53,412 nucleotides of DNA, taken from NCBI GenBank assembly GCA_017992885.1, contig JAGONT010000016.1, positions 1 to 53,412 on the forward strand, written 5' to 3'. The stretch is from Alphaproteobacteria bacterium (GTDB taxonomy: Bacteria; Pseudomonadota; Alphaproteobacteria; UBA9655). The notes beneath the pieces were generated by a model that ran no database searches, was not told where the DNA came from, and saw nothing but the letters and a program-made list of their open reading frames with translations. This document shows, piece after piece, positions 18,306 to 28,563 of this stretch; within the stretch, counting starts at the first letter, position 1; each line of letters begins with the position of its first letter. Made by a program: the position numbers and the translations under genes.

Positions 18306-20324
18306 TTAATACTCGTTGTCTTCTTGTGGAACTTCTTCTTCCTCTACCTGCTCTTCATAGGTTGGATATTCTCTCTTTTTTTCTGGCTTTAGCAAGAAAG
18401 GTGGTATATGAGAAGTCGCAGCCTGATAGGTCATCTGAAACTTAGTGCATGGGTAATCTCCTGGCAATTTAACGTAGCACTCCAGGTCTTGCAGTTGAGA
18501 GAATTCTGTAGGAAGAATAAGAGGTTTCTGGCGAGTTTGGCGGCTAAGAGACACCCCATCTCGTGTGCTGTTGGCTCCATAGGAAATGTTTTCTTGTGGT
18601 TCAGTTTCTTCCTTATCCCCCAATACTTTTGAGATCCAGGTTTGAGTTGAAGGTTCGGTACATCTAAAAAAGACCTTGGTGTTAAAAAGATCAAGCATGG
18701 TTTCAGCTGCAGAACGTCCATAAATGTCCTCCAATTGAGGTTTACTTTGAAATCCTGCTAAGAAGCAGCCCCCATACTTGCGCCCTTCTGCAAGGCCCCG
18801 TTGAAGAGAGGGAAGGTTTTGAAGGGCAGCCAGCTCATCCAAGATAAACCAAAGACGCCTTGAATAATCCTCTGGGAGGACCATCAGAGCATTAATGGCA
18901 ATATCCATCCAAGCTGAGATAAGGGGCGTTAGGCTTTGCCTTTGATCAGCACGGGCTGTGATAAAGAGCCATCCTCCGCCATTGTTCTTCTGAGTTCCTA
19001 TCTCTTGTTTCTCTCCATTAATCCATTTGCGAATGGAAAAGCTTGGTTCTGGCTTTTCTTCTGTGTTTTCTTTTTTTCCTGATGAAGAATATTGATCAGG
19101 AAAATAATGGGGGTAGACAGAAATCTGTTGCTCTGAGTTATCTGAATCTTTGGAATTTTTACATTCTTCTTGGCTCTTATGGTTGTTATTTTCTTCATTA
19201 TTTTGGCTATTTTTGTTGTCTCTGCTCTCTTTATTATCTTTCTTTTTTTGATCTGACGATTCTAAGTGGCGAAATCCTTCAATCTGAGAAGAGAGGACGC
19301 TGCGAATGGAATGGGTTGTTTTTGTATTGCTTGAAGAAGCAAAGCTTGCAGCTTCCGTTCCTTTAAAAAACTTTTCAAATTCTTTGTCCTCAGAATGCAT
19401 AAGAAAAGCCGTTAATTCTCCTATATTGTCTTTCTTGTGATAGGCATATTTTCTTAAAGCTGTCTTTAAAAGAGCTCGGCTGGCCTTATCCCAAAAAGGA
19501 TCGCTATTTCCTCCTTTGGGTTGAATAAGGGACTCAGCAAGAACATCATAATGAGAGTCAAGACGACAATCGGCCCAGGGATTCCAGGGGAGAGACCTTT
19601 CATCTAAAGGATTCAGAATAATATCTGTCTTCTTGTTGTAATATCTCGAAACATAGTCTCCTGTGGCATCAAGAATGACGGCCCGATCGCCCCTTCTTCG
19701 AACTTGGGGAAGTAGGCCATGAAAGCTGTTGGTTTTTCCTGAGCCTGTGGTTCCTGTAATAAGGATATGAGAGGTCTCCTTATCTTTTAAAAGAGGCATG
19801 TCTCCAAAGTTTAAATCTGAGGCTTGATCTTCTTTTTTGATGAGGGTTGCCAGTTTTCTCCAAGGAAGAAGCGTTGTCCCTCGCTGATGGTCCGTTTGCT
19901 TTTGACGGCGCCCCATAAAAAACCATAAGGCCATCACTATCAGAAATCCTGCAAGAGCCATCCACAAGCTGGTATAAAAAGCTTTTCCAAGCCGCATTTC
20001 GATTTGCTCCGTCGTCTTTCGAAGTAATGGATCTTTAAGTATATTAAGACAGCTTCTTTTATAGGGTTTTCCTTTAAGAGGCACATACTCTTGATAAAGA
20101 TTAGGATGTTGTTCAGAAGGAGTTGTGGCAATCATGAACTTAGCCCAAGTCACTTGTGACAGGACTCTCCACTCATACCCAAGAAAATTATAACTTTTCC
20201 AAGAAAAGTAGGAAAGTCCTGTTACAAATGCCACAATCATCCCGGCCATCACCACTTGCTTGAGCATATGAAGTTGGTGGATATGGACTTGTCCGCCTTG
20301 GGTAATGGTTCTAAAGATTGACAT
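18306..20324 (-). CDS. traD: Type IV coupling protein TraD
   Basis: Inner-membrane ATPase that links the relaxosome to the secretion channel. 672 residues; membrane helices about 25-43 and 119-137, Walker A GTTGSGKT (191-198), Walker B LWFILDE (491-497), and FLAGFQSKPQLEDIYG typical of the VirD4/TraD fold. Residues about 356-425 are a low-complexity run very rich in N, K, S, E and D inserted between the two ATPase halves, not usual in TraD. The C-terminus ends in an acidic EEEEVPQEDNEY tail that may contact the relaxosome. Last gene of the tra block; a weak AAAAGC/GCTTTT hairpin near 18290-18307 is the only terminator candidate. Confidence 0.93.
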   Translation of the reverse strand: MSIFRTITQGGQVHIHQLHMLKQVVMAGMIVAFVTGLSYFSWKSYNFLGYEWRVLSQVTWAKFMIATTPSEQHPNLYQEYVPLKGKPYKRSCLNILKDPLLRKTTEQIEMRLGKAFYTSLWMALAGFLIVMALWFFMGRRQKQTDHQRGTTLLPWRKLATLIKKEDQASDLNFGDMPLLKDKETSHILITGTTGSGKTNSFHGLLPQVRRRGDRAVILDATGDYVSRYYNKKTDIILNPLDERSLPWNPWADCRLDSHYDVLAESLIQPKGGNSDPFWDKASRALLKTALRKYAYHKKDNIGELTAFLMHSEDKEFEKFFKGTEAASFASSSNTKTTHSIRSVLSSQIEGFRHLESSDQKKKDNKESRDNKNSQNNEENNNHKSQEECKNSKDSDNSEQQISVYPHYFPDQYSSSGKKENTEEKPEPSFSIRKWINGEKQEIGTQKNNGGGWLFITARADQRQSLTPLISAWMDIAINALMVLPEDYSRRLWFILDELAALQNLPSLQRGLAEGRKYGGCFLAGFQSKPQLEDIYGRSAAETMLDLFNTKVFFRCTEPSTQTWISKVLGDKEETEPQENISYGANSTRDGVSLSRQTRQKPLILPTEFSQLQDLECYVKLPGDYPCTKFQMTYQAATSHIPPFLLKPEKKREYPTYEEQVEEEEVPQEDNEY

Positions 20325-20347
20325 ATTTTCTTATCTCCTATCTGCTT

Positions 20348-23300
20348 TTAAGGGAAAATGATGGGTGGTTCAGGGGGGAGTTTCTTAACAGCTTCATTAA
20401 TGTCTTTGCCAACGCTAAGAAGCCCTTCCCCTGCAGTTGTCGCAAGGTTCTTTGTTGCTGTTCCTAGCAAAGTTTTATCTTTGGCTGCTTTGTGTTCGTC
20501 CTGAAGGGGTTTTTCTTGATCTGTGACCAACTTTTTCCCCCTATTTATTTTTTTGTCTGTTTCCTTAAATTTCTTTTCAACAAAGTCCTTTATTGATTCT
20601 TGTTGAGGATTTTCGATTTTTGGCTTGTCAGGAACATCTTCCTTAAGATGTTCCTGCACCATTTGACCATTGGAAGAGTTTTGAACTTGAGTGCCAGTGT
20701 CGTTTGTCTGGGGTTGAGCTTCACTTGGGGTATTGGTGGAGGAGAGCGTTTCTTCCCCATCGATACTTTGACCGGCAGATCGTGGCGCTGCTTGTTTAAC
20801 AGCATCTTCTTGAGAAGGATTTGCAGCTTGCTTTGAATGAAGGGGTACCTGATCAGAATGGATCTGATGAAGAAGGGTATTACGAGAATGAAATTTATCG
20901 GAATTTCCCTTATCCAAACCAGTGTCTCTTTCTTCGGTTTGTGCGCTTTGAGCATGTGATGAGGTTTGGGTTTGAATACTTGCATTATATGTGCTCTGTT
21001 GAGGTTGGATCTGTACGTTGTCTTGGACAGGTGGCGTACTTCTCCTCTGGGTGCTTTGGCCGCTGGATTGTGGTGCTTTTTGTTCAGCAGGACTTTCTTT
21101 TTGTTGAGAATTTTCCGGCTCCTTTGAATTAAAGAATGTCTGCTCAAGATGCTTCTTATCAAACCCTGCATCTTTCGCATGTTGATGGACACTTTGAACA
21201 TTGGAAGCGTTTTGAGCTTGGACGTTAGCGCTATTTCTGTGATGTTGGGCTTGGGTTTCGTATTGGGTATTAAGGATCGATTCTTCTCCTCGCACATTAA
21301 TGCTTTGGATGGAATACTGAGGATTTTTTTCTTGGAAGCGTTTAAGATAAGCAGCGCGTTCTGCCCCCCCTTGTTCAAGAATACGACGGGCTTCTTTATA
21401 GCCGATTTGCCCCCCAGAGACACCATTGGGCCCAGGGTTTGTAGGTTGATGGGCAATAAACTCTAGCACTTCTTGCGTAAGTTCTTTGCTAATCGTTATG
21501 GCCTTACTTTCGCTAGAGTTTTTCTCTTTCGAGAGAGTATCTACTTTATTTTGAGAAATAGAGGCTTCTTCTCTTAAGCCTTTCGCTTTGTTGAGGCTTG
21601 CTGATGCATGTTCTCCTAGCTCAGCCCCTTTAGAATCACGAGAACCTTCTGACAAGGCTTGAGCTGCAGAGATAACTTTCTCCGTATTTTCTGAATAACC
21701 TATTTGATCGGCTATCGCTTTTGCATCTTGAAAGGCTTTTTGCCGTGCGGCAGTGCTCGAGAAACTTCCTTTTCCTTCAGCACTGAAGAATTTTAACCCT
21801 CCCCCTACTCCAACGCCAAGAGCTACTTCTGTAGCTTGAGCCTCGTTTAGGTTCAAATCTTTCTGAAGGGTATTTGTAAAATGTTTGAAGTTCTGAAGAC
21901 TCTTGGAATCAGATGCGCTGATGTTTTTACTATAGTCCTCTCCCTTAAATTGATCTGTACCAAACCGAGAGAGAAAATTCGTTGCTGTTTGCAGAGAAGC
22001 TTCTGTTGCCTCTGTTGCTGCCACGTTCTGTGTACGAGCTATACTCGAGGCATTGTTAAAGCTTTCCTGTTCAGCATAGCTTGTATTTTCTGTTCCCATG
22101 ATTTGCACACTGAGGCGTGACATAGCTTGGTCATTAAAAGCTTGAGTTCCATCAGCAAAGGTGTTTTGCTCGACGCCTGAAGCTCCCATGGATCTAAATT
22201 GAGACGAATTGTATGAAGGGCTTGTATTGTGCTGAAAAGCAGATGTGTTCTGGTAAGCCTGAGTTCCCATGGTAAAATTCCCTAAGCTTACATTACCAGA
22301 GACCGTTTCAGCTGCTGCCCCACTGGCAGCAGATTCCATCGCAGAGCCTAAATGCTGTGCAATCCCTACAAAGGCGGCAGCCCCTTGTTTGAGAATACCA
22401 TAAGAAATAAAAGGAATGCTCACAGAGAGCCAAGCCGCTAAGGTGACCATATCCGCGTTTGCATTGATGATGGCTGAGGAATTAAGAAGGGTAAGGCCCT
22501 CTTCTCCAATCAAGCTCTTTGTTTCAGATTTTCCATAAAGGGTCATAACGAGATTAAGAACCGCATAAAGGGGTGCCCAAAGCTGAGTCCACACTAAGAT
22601 ACCACAATAGGTGAGAAGAATCTTATATCCATTAGGCAGAAGAGCTAAGACGACAATGAAGATAAACAACGCATAACTCAGAGCTTCAATCACGTTCTTA
22701 AACAAAGGCAAGGTTCTGGCTGCAATCTCTCCTGCAACCGCATAAGCAGATCTTTGCTGAAGCAGGGCCTTTGTGGCGGCATAGTTAGAGGCTGCTCCTA
22801 GTTCTGACAATTTGTTGTTGCTTGACTCCTCAATGGCATTGATCATAATTTCCTGTTTGAGAATGTCTTCAGCTGATTTTGATATGTCTGAGAGGAGCTG
22901 GTAACCATTGTGCAAATGGGTAAAAAAGAGGCCTCTGGTTAAATTCTGATTTTGAACACGACGGCCATAGATTAAGGTTGCTTTGACAATCTCAGCATTC
23001 CAAAGAGCATTGAGCTTTTGAGCTCCTATTTTACAGGTCACAATGGTTCCTGGAACGTTTCCTTCTTTATAAAGAAATCCAAGGACAGGAGAAGCCTTTG
23101 TTCTCACAAGAGTCCAAATATCAGGTGTGTTTTGAAGGTCTGTCAGTGTGTACTTATGGCCAATCATAGCATCATAAACCACACATTGGTTGATAAACCG
23201 CTCCATGTTTCCTTTAAAAAGAGGGTCTACAATACGAAACTGCCCTACCTGACTCATAAGAGAAGACGCAAACACCGTTCCTGTTTGATGATAGGGCATA

Positions 23301-23686
23301 TAGCCAGGCAAGGTAAAAACAGATTCTACTTTTTCTGTGATAGCCCTTCCTACTTGGCTTACAAAGCCTGCAAAAGCTCCCAAAGCAAAGGGCACGTTAT
23401 CAACTTTTTCTCTTATTTTTGTCAAAGGATCATCAATATAAACGGTTGTTTTAGGGAGAAAGAGCAGATTGGTTGCAACAACAACCCAAAGAAACCATTT
23501 GATTCCTTCTTGGAGGCTGCTTCTTAAAAACATGAGCATGACCACATAGACAGATCCAACCACCAGTCCCACGCGAATTAAGGTCATAACCATTCCTGTG
23601 CGATCTGCTTTAAACAAAGCCGCTATGGCATCAAAAACAAGCGTAAAGAGCTCTCCTCCTCCATAGGTGGTTATGACGTGCGCCAT
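20348..23686 (-). CDS. traG: Mating pair stabilisation / pilus assembly protein TraG
   Basis: Large inner-membrane protein needed for F-pilus assembly and for stabilising mating pairs. The ATG at 23686 (GGAGGAAG upstream, 1 nt after the traH stop) gives 1112 residues starting MAHVITTYGGGELF, the usual TraG N-terminus; the frame is open to 23770 inside traH but that part is not used. The first about 480 residues contain several membrane helices; the rest is a long hydrophilic, Q/S/N-rich periplasmic region with SAEGKGSFSSTAARQKAF, typical of TraG. The C-terminal third is low complexity (many Q, S, K), probably fast evolving. Confidence 0.92.
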   Translation of the reverse strand: MAHVITTYGGGELFTLVFDAIAALFKADRTGMVMTLIRVGLVVGSVYVVMLMFLRSSLQEGIKWFLWVVVATNLLFLPKTTVYIDDPLTKIREKVDNVPFALGAFAGFVSQVGRAITEKVESVFTLPGYMPYHQTGTVFASSLMSQVGQFRIVDPLFKGNMERFINQCVVYDAMIGHKYTLTDLQNTPDIWTLVRTKASPVLGFLYKEGNVPGTIVTCKIGAQKLNALWNAEIVKATLIYGRRVQNQNLTRGLFFTHLHNGYQLLSDISKSAEDILKQEIMINAIEESSNNKLSELGAASNYAATKALLQQRSAYAVAGEIAARTLPLFKNVIEALSYALFIFIVVLALLPNGYKILLTYCGILVWTQLWAPLYAVLNLVMTLYGKSETKSLIGEEGLTLLNSSAIINANADMVTLAAWLSVSIPFISYGILKQGAAAFVGIAQHLGSAMESAASGAAAETVSGNVSLGNFTMGTQAYQNTSAFQHNTSPSYNSSQFRSMGASGVEQNTFADGTQAFNDQAMSRLSVQIMGTENTSYAEQESFNNASSIARTQNVAATEATEASLQTATNFLSRFGTDQFKGEDYSKNISASDSKSLQNFKHFTNTLQKDLNLNEAQATEVALGVGVGGGLKFFSAEGKGSFSSTAARQKAFQDAKAIADQIGYSENTEKVISAAQALSEGSRDSKGAELGEHASASLNKAKGLREEASISQNKVDTLSKEKNSSESKAITISKELTQEVLEFIAHQPTNPGPNGVSGGQIGYKEARRILEQGGAERAAYLKRFQEKNPQYSIQSINVRGEESILNTQYETQAQHHRNSANVQAQNASNVQSVHQHAKDAGFDKKHLEQTFFNSKEPENSQQKESPAEQKAPQSSGQSTQRRSTPPVQDNVQIQPQQSTYNASIQTQTSSHAQSAQTEERDTGLDKGNSDKFHSRNTLLHQIHSDQVPLHSKQAANPSQEDAVKQAAPRSAGQSIDGEETLSSTNTPSEAQPQTNDTGTQVQNSSNGQMVQEHLKEDVPDKPKIENPQQESIKDFVEKKFKETDKKINRGKKLVTDQEKPLQDEHKAAKDKTLLGTATKNLATTAGEGLLSVGKDINEAVKKLPPEPPIIFP

Positions 23687-23687
23687 C

Positions 23688-25079
23688 TTATCTTCCTCCT
23701 GCCTTCGTGCCTTGTTGAGAGGAAATAAACATATTTTGTAGTTTTGCTTCGATCTGTTGGGTTCTCTCAATCAAATCAAGGGTGATAGTCATCTGCTCAA
23801 AAAGCGCTGTGCGTTTGGCATAAAGAAGTTTCCGAGAACGTGCTATGCCTGATCTCAACTCCTCAATCATCCCATCATTGATTTGGACTTTTTTAAGTTG
23901 GATCACACTGTCCCAAACAAGAGACATAACCTCATCCAAGTATTGAAGGAGAATATCGTGAGCAATAGCCTCACTGAATTCACCCACACTGATAGGACCT
24001 CCTTCCTTAAAGGCAGCTTCTACAGCTATAATCTTCAAAACAGGGATCATCGTTGCATTCACAAATCCTTCCTCTAACTCAGAGATTTCTTCATGTTTTT
24101 GAACTTTTTTGGAAAGAGAGATCAAGAGTTGATCAACTTTTGAGTAAAGCGCCTTTGCCTTTGGGAACACCACGCTTTGAAGGGTGGGAGCGAGACACTT
24201 ATCTTCTGAAGCATTATCGCATTTATAAATTTGCACAGGCACATTCCCCATAATAAGAGCAGAGATAAGCTGAGGATCGGTACTCTTAGAAGGGAGGACT
24301 TTCACTTCAAGCTCATTGCCGACGCGTCGGGAAATGATGGTGCCTGAAAGGGTCATAAAGAATTCAGCTAATCCTCCATCTGCTCTTAAAAAGCCATTCT
24401 TTTGAATAGCTTTCCAAGCAATATTAAACTCATCTCCTAGAATATCTTTAAATCCTGGTTTTTCACCTTTTCGGTTTAAGACAGCTGTTCTTTGTTCTTC
24501 AGCGCCACATTTTTGACGACCTTGGGCCCAATCACTCGCAATACCAAGGTCTTTGCTCATGGCATTACACAGAAGCTGGGTGCTTGCATCAGATTGAGGC
24601 CACATGCCCCCTACAAGAGTTGCAGCAGCTTCACAGGAATTTATATTTTGATTGGTCATTTTCTGAACTTTAGCCACGAGGTCATCAAGTACACTTTTAA
24701 TTTGAGGTGTAACTGTGGCAAGAGCTAGATTAAAAGCATAGCCACTTGCATTGCTGCCAATGTTGCGAAGCAATTGGATAAACTGCTGGGCGTTAATGTA
24801 GCTAAAGCCACCTAAGAACAGGTCAATTCCCCCACACCCAGCACGGTAATGAGGAAGTTGTAAAGAAAAGAGATCTGCATTATTCACACGAGAACGGGCA
24901 AAGACACGACCGCCCGTATAAAATCCACCTGTTTGATCCTGATATCCCCCTCCTTCTGTCACATTATGAGCCATGCCAAGAACTTGAAAGGCTTTGTCTA
25001 GATTATCCTGCATACTGGCAAATAAGGGAGAGCTCAATGTTAATAGATAAAGTAACGTCCTTAGTAATATTTGTTTCAT
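23688..25079 (-). CDS. traH: Conjugal transfer protein TraH
   Basis: Periplasmic/outer-membrane-associated pilus assembly protein. 463 residues with a signal peptide (about 1-22, ending SPLFAS). Family features: GGYQDQTGGFYTGGRVFAR near the N-terminus, CGGIDLFLGGFSYINAQQFI, and two C-terminal helical segments rich in E and R. Start ATG overlaps the traF stop by 4 bp. Confidence 0.93.
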   Translation of the reverse strand: MKQILLRTLLYLLTLSSPLFASMQDNLDKAFQVLGMAHNVTEGGGYQDQTGGFYTGGRVFARSRVNNADLFSLQLPHYRAGCGGIDLFLGGFSYINAQQFIQLLRNIGSNASGYAFNLALATVTPQIKSVLDDLVAKVQKMTNQNINSCEAAATLVGGMWPQSDASTQLLCNAMSKDLGIASDWAQGRQKCGAEEQRTAVLNRKGEKPGFKDILGDEFNIAWKAIQKNGFLRADGGLAEFFMTLSGTIISRRVGNELEVKVLPSKSTDPQLISALIMGNVPVQIYKCDNASEDKCLAPTLQSVVFPKAKALYSKVDQLLISLSKKVQKHEEISELEEGFVNATMIPVLKIIAVEAAFKEGGPISVGEFSEAIAHDILLQYLDEVMSLVWDSVIQLKKVQINDGMIEELRSGIARSRKLLYAKRTALFEQMTITLDLIERTQQIEAKLQNMFISSQQGTKAGGR

Positions 25080-26002
25080 TTTTTAACTCCTTCAAAATCA
25101 ACCGCTCTTGTGAGAAGCTCAACTCTTCTTTCAATTTCACTTTCTGAAACGAGCCCATAAGCGAGAGGTATTGTTTGACCTGATCTGGGATGCACAGCAA
25201 TGAGAGCGGGGACATGAGTGACTTGAAGACGTGCTGCAATGCCATTGTCCTGCCTTGCATAAGGAAACTCAGGGAGCCCTCCTCCATCTAAAGAGATAGC
25301 CAATACGGACCACCCATGCTTTTCTGTAAAATGTTTGACGACAGGGGCAAAGTGATGACAGTAAGAGCACGCTTTTTTGAAGAAAAAGAACAGTCCATAT
25401 TCTTGAGAAAGCGCCTTAATGTGCTTGGTAAGCTCTTTATTTCTTTCATTGTAATACACATGGCGGGCATTTTGATCGACAGGGTGGATCAGTGTTTCAT
25501 CTAAAGCAGGCGTGGTCATTACCACCTGTTGCCAAGACTCAGAAAATCTCTGGCTTTGGTCCATCAAAACCTTTTGAGCAATAATATAAGCGATAAGATT
25601 TTCCCGTGTAGGTTCAACAATAGCTGCATGAAGTTTTTGTTCAATGTCTTTGCGTTGAGCTTCAATTTCCTCTGTAGGTGTTTGATGAGGAGTGACTAAC
25701 TCAGGTTTTTTCTTTTCTTCATCAGCTTTATCGTTGTCCCACGACTCATACCAATGCCAACCCTCAGCTCTCCTCTCAAAAAAGGCAAGCTTGAAGCTTG
25801 ACCCAATTTTAGGGGAATTTTTTGAATTAGCTTTTACAAATTCCTGAGGTTTCTGAGGAGACTGAATTAAAGGCTGAGAAGTAGCCTTTACAGAAGTGTT
25901 GAAAAACACCGGAAGAGCAGAAGACAATGCTACATATAAGATCTTATCCTTCCATTTAACACGCTTTATTCTGCAACGCTGTAACCCTATTCTCTGCAAC
26001 AT
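25076..26002 (-). CDS. traF: Conjugal transfer protein TraF (thioredoxin-like)
   Basis: F-type TraF helps fold or stabilise TraH, TraU, TraW and TraN in the periplasm. 308 residues; hydrophobic leader about 22-41, TraF N-terminal region with GWHWYESW, then a thioredoxin-like fold with an active CSYC motif in FFFKKACSYCHHFAPVVKHF. Many Ti-F and F-plasmid TraF proteins lack the CxxC; here it is intact, which fits the very cysteine-rich TraN and TraU encoded next door. A cis-Pro (VPAL) is present. Confidence 0.93.
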   Translation of the reverse strand: MLQRIGLQRCRIKRVKWKDKILYVALSSALPVFFNTSVKATSQPLIQSPQKPQEFVKANSKNSPKIGSSFKLAFFERRAEGWHWYESWDNDKADEEKKKPELVTPHQTPTEEIEAQRKDIEQKLHAAIVEPTRENLIAYIIAQKVLMDQSQRFSESWQQVVMTTPALDETLIHPVDQNARHVYYNERNKELTKHIKALSQEYGLFFFFKKACSYCHHFAPVVKHFTEKHGWSVLAISLDGGGLPEFPYARQDNGIAARLQVTHVPALIAVHPRSGQTIPLAYGLVSESEIERRVELLTRAVDFEGVKK

Positions 26003-26005
26003 CGG

Positions 26006-27859
26006 CTATGCCTCCGGTCTCTGTTTTTGCTGTTTTTTTGTACCGGGAGCGACTCCCTTTTTTATAATATCAAGCCGTTCGCCTATTTTTTCTCCCATTC
26101 CTTGGAGCTTTTGAGGTTTATAGTTTTTCATGAGATCTTCAAAGGCTTCTCTTAAATCAAGCTTGGAAAAGTCAATGCGTTGGATTTCTTCAATGGTAAA
26201 GCCACGGCAGAGGGGTTTTTTTGCTTTTCCCCAACCGAGATTGATTTGTTTTCTTCCTTGCTCTTGAAAGGCTTTGAGGAGTTTTGACCCGAAGCAACAA
26301 AAGGAAGATTTTTTCTTAACGCATTGGCCTAAGACCTTTTTAGCGCAATAGGTTCCCACATAATGACAAAGACGCCCTTTACGCTTTTCATGGAGAAGCT
26401 TCTCCTTTGACTTACATCCTCCAAGACCGAGACTCTTTCCCCAGCCTTTTCCTGACCCACAGCAATCCTTGAAGCTCAGGATATGTTTTGAGCATTGATG
26501 CTCATCTCCTTCAAAGATAGAATTTATTTTTCCTTGCATGTCTTTGAGCAGGGCTAACTGTGCGAGAGAGGACATCATTTCATTATTCGCTTCTAAACTT
26601 TGATCTCTACAACTTCCATCAAGGCAGAAGGGTGTGTTGCCTCCTGTAATTTGATAACTCGTTCGAGAGTTTCCTTTACATTGATATGTTTGGGTATAAG
26701 CGACACACGTGTTACCAACGTTTTGTTTGCAGGATGAGTTAATCTGCACACAGCCTCGTGCCCTTAAAGGACCGCAATTGTCTTTTGTAGGGAAATCGCA
26801 GGCATAGGTCAGCTTTTCTTGCCAACAGTCTCTTGTGATAGGAATCCCCTCAATGATACGTGTTTGAGGTCCTTGTGTGCATTCTTTAGTATCATAGTGG
26901 CAAAGCCCTTGATCAACGCGTGCTTCTAATTTTTCACAATTAGATGCCCATTCATCAGGGAGAATGGTATAAGTTTCTTCTTCATAGGTGATTTTGATCG
27001 TTGCATTCAAATTATAGACCTTTAGTCGTCCATGACGACTCAGGTGTGTTTTACCTTGAATTAAAGGTTGGCCTAAATTATTTCTTTCAATAAGAACTTT
27101 CTGAATTTGATCTTCCTGAAGATCAATAGGGACGATAGTTCTAGGGTTGTTGCATCGATAGCACCGTGTAAGTTTTTTACTGTTTACCTCTTGTAAACAG
27201 GCTTTAAAAGCTGCCGTGATATCAATAGGCCCAGCATTCTTTTTCCAGATTCTACGACTTCTCCATTGGCGAACGTGAGCGAGAAGAGCAGGGCAAGAGC
27301 GGACATGGTAAGGTTTATGAGATTTTTTACATCCGGTAAGGTGGAAATGTTCGTATTTTTCTCTCAAAACCTTTGTCTTGATGACTTTGACAACGAGCTG
27401 ACGTGTGCAACTTTCAAGAGAATCATCCCCGGGTTCTTCGCAAGTGAGAATCTCATCTTTATTTCCCTGCTGTGTTTCAACCACACGTGTGCCTTTTCCG
27501 CCAATCACTTCTAAAGGCATAGTCATGATTCTTTGAGACCCTGTGAGAAGAGGATCTTTTGAACGATCAATTTTAACTTGAGGGCGTGAGTCAGCGCTTT
27601 GATAAAGCATTTGGCTTGCAGGATCGGATTGACTAAGACTTTGAGCACGTCCCGTAAGATCTCTGCTTTTTAGTTTAGCTGCCTCTGAGTGTCCTGAATA
27701 AAAGGGGTGGTTTCCTGCTTCTTGCTTTTTGGCTTCCAATTGATTCAGAAATTCCTGAGCTGTTTTGTCGCCTGATTTAAGGTTAGCTGTTGGACTGGCA
27801 AGAATCACTTCAGGAAAAATAAAGGTCCAACAAAGGCAGAGAAACACCAATCTCTTCAT
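26006..27859 (-). CDS. traN: Mating pair stabilisation protein TraN
   Basis: Outer-membrane adhesin that contacts the recipient. 617 residues with a signal peptide (about 1-21, ending VILAS) and a large number of cysteines in the middle and C-terminal parts (for example CDFPTKDNCGPLRARGC and CSKHILSFKDCCGSGKGWG, both typical TraN blocks). It should depend on disulfide formation, matching the CxxC of TraF. Overlaps trbC by 4 bp. The C-terminal AKKPLCRGFTIEEIQRIDFS segment is the conserved TraN end. Confidence 0.92.
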   Translation of the reverse strand: MKRLVFLCLCWTFIFPEVILASPTANLKSGDKTAQEFLNQLEAKKQEAGNHPFYSGHSEAAKLKSRDLTGRAQSLSQSDPASQMLYQSADSRPQVKIDRSKDPLLTGSQRIMTMPLEVIGGKGTRVVETQQGNKDEILTCEEPGDDSLESCTRQLVVKVIKTKVLREKYEHFHLTGCKKSHKPYHVRSCPALLAHVRQWRSRRIWKKNAGPIDITAAFKACLQEVNSKKLTRCYRCNNPRTIVPIDLQEDQIQKVLIERNNLGQPLIQGKTHLSRHGRLKVYNLNATIKITYEEETYTILPDEWASNCEKLEARVDQGLCHYDTKECTQGPQTRIIEGIPITRDCWQEKLTYACDFPTKDNCGPLRARGCVQINSSCKQNVGNTCVAYTQTYQCKGNSRTSYQITGGNTPFCLDGSCRDQSLEANNEMMSSLAQLALLKDMQGKINSIFEGDEHQCSKHILSFKDCCGSGKGWGKSLGLGGCKSKEKLLHEKRKGRLCHYVGTYCAKKVLGQCVKKKSSFCCFGSKLLKAFQEQGRKQINLGWGKAKKPLCRGFTIEEIQRIDFSKLDLREAFEDLMKNYKPQKLQGMGEKIGERLDIIKKGVAPGTKKQQKQRPEA

Positions 27860-28563
27860 TTTGATCTCCCTTTTTCTAAGGATGCGTTTTCTAAGAGAGA
27901 GCTTGCGTCTTCTTTCAAACTCCCCTCTTTTGCAAAAACACTCAAAGCATAAGAAACACTCACATGCCCTTGGAGGCGATCATGAGGGGATGCTTGTGTG
28001 CGGTCTGGAGCCTTGAAGGGAAAAGGCTTGCTCAAGACATAGGTAGGCACTACCGTAACCGTAAAAAGAGAAAAAAGCTCAGGGTCAATCATAAAGCCTT
28101 GCCCTGTTTCTTGAATGATGTGTTGCAGAGCTTGAGCTGTCTTAAGATAGCTTCCGTCTTTGAAACCTCTCAATACAAGAGTTGCTCCATAAATTTTGGC
28201 CTTATGAGCAAGGTTAAGGAGTGCTTTCTCACCTAGTGAAAAGGAGACAAATATATAAAGACTTCCTGACTGAACTTTAACGTTTGAATTATGTTTAAAG
28301 TGAGAAGCCTGTAATGGATCCTGAACTTGAAGATCTGCTACACTCTCTTGAAACCCTCTATCTTCTAGAATAATTTCTCTTTGCTGAAAGGAATTTTTCA
28401 AGAAAGACTGGAATTCCTTGTTCTGTCTTATTTTCTCAATGGCTTTAAGAGAGTCTCGTACAAAATTCTCTTGCAATTGAACAGGGCATGTGTTTTCCTG
28501 AGGACAAGATGAGCACAATCCATTGAAAATAAATAGTAAAATAGCAAAAATTATAGCGCGCAA
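27856..28563 (-). CDS. trbC: Type-F pilin assembly protein TrbC
   Basis: Periplasmic protein of F-type systems. Family block LYIFVSFSLGEKALLNLAHKA, with LVLRGFKDGSYLKT and DPELFSLFTVTVVPTYVLS, is clearly present. No ATG is available at the front; the best start is TTG at 28563, with AGAGGAA just before it, giving a leader MRAIIFAILLFIFNGLCSS. A further TTG at 28581 is possible. Overlaps the end of traU by 13 nt. Confidence 0.88.
   Translation of the reverse strand: MRAIIFAILLFIFNGLCSSCPQENTCPVQLQENFVRDSLKAIEKIRQNKEFQSFLKNSFQQREIILEDRGFQESVADLQVQDPLQASHFKHNSNVKVQSGSLYIFVSFSLGEKALLNLAHKAKIYGATLVLRGFKDGSYLKTAQALQHIIQETGQGFMIDPELFSLFTVTVVPTYVLSKPFPFKAPDRTQASPHDRLQGHVSVSYALSVFAKEGSLKEDASSLLENASLEKGRSK

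Noticed and set aside
20590-21466. Long open frames on both strands within traG
   Set aside because: They arise from the repetitive Q/S/N-rich coding sequence of traG; compositions are skewed and no start signals stand out.
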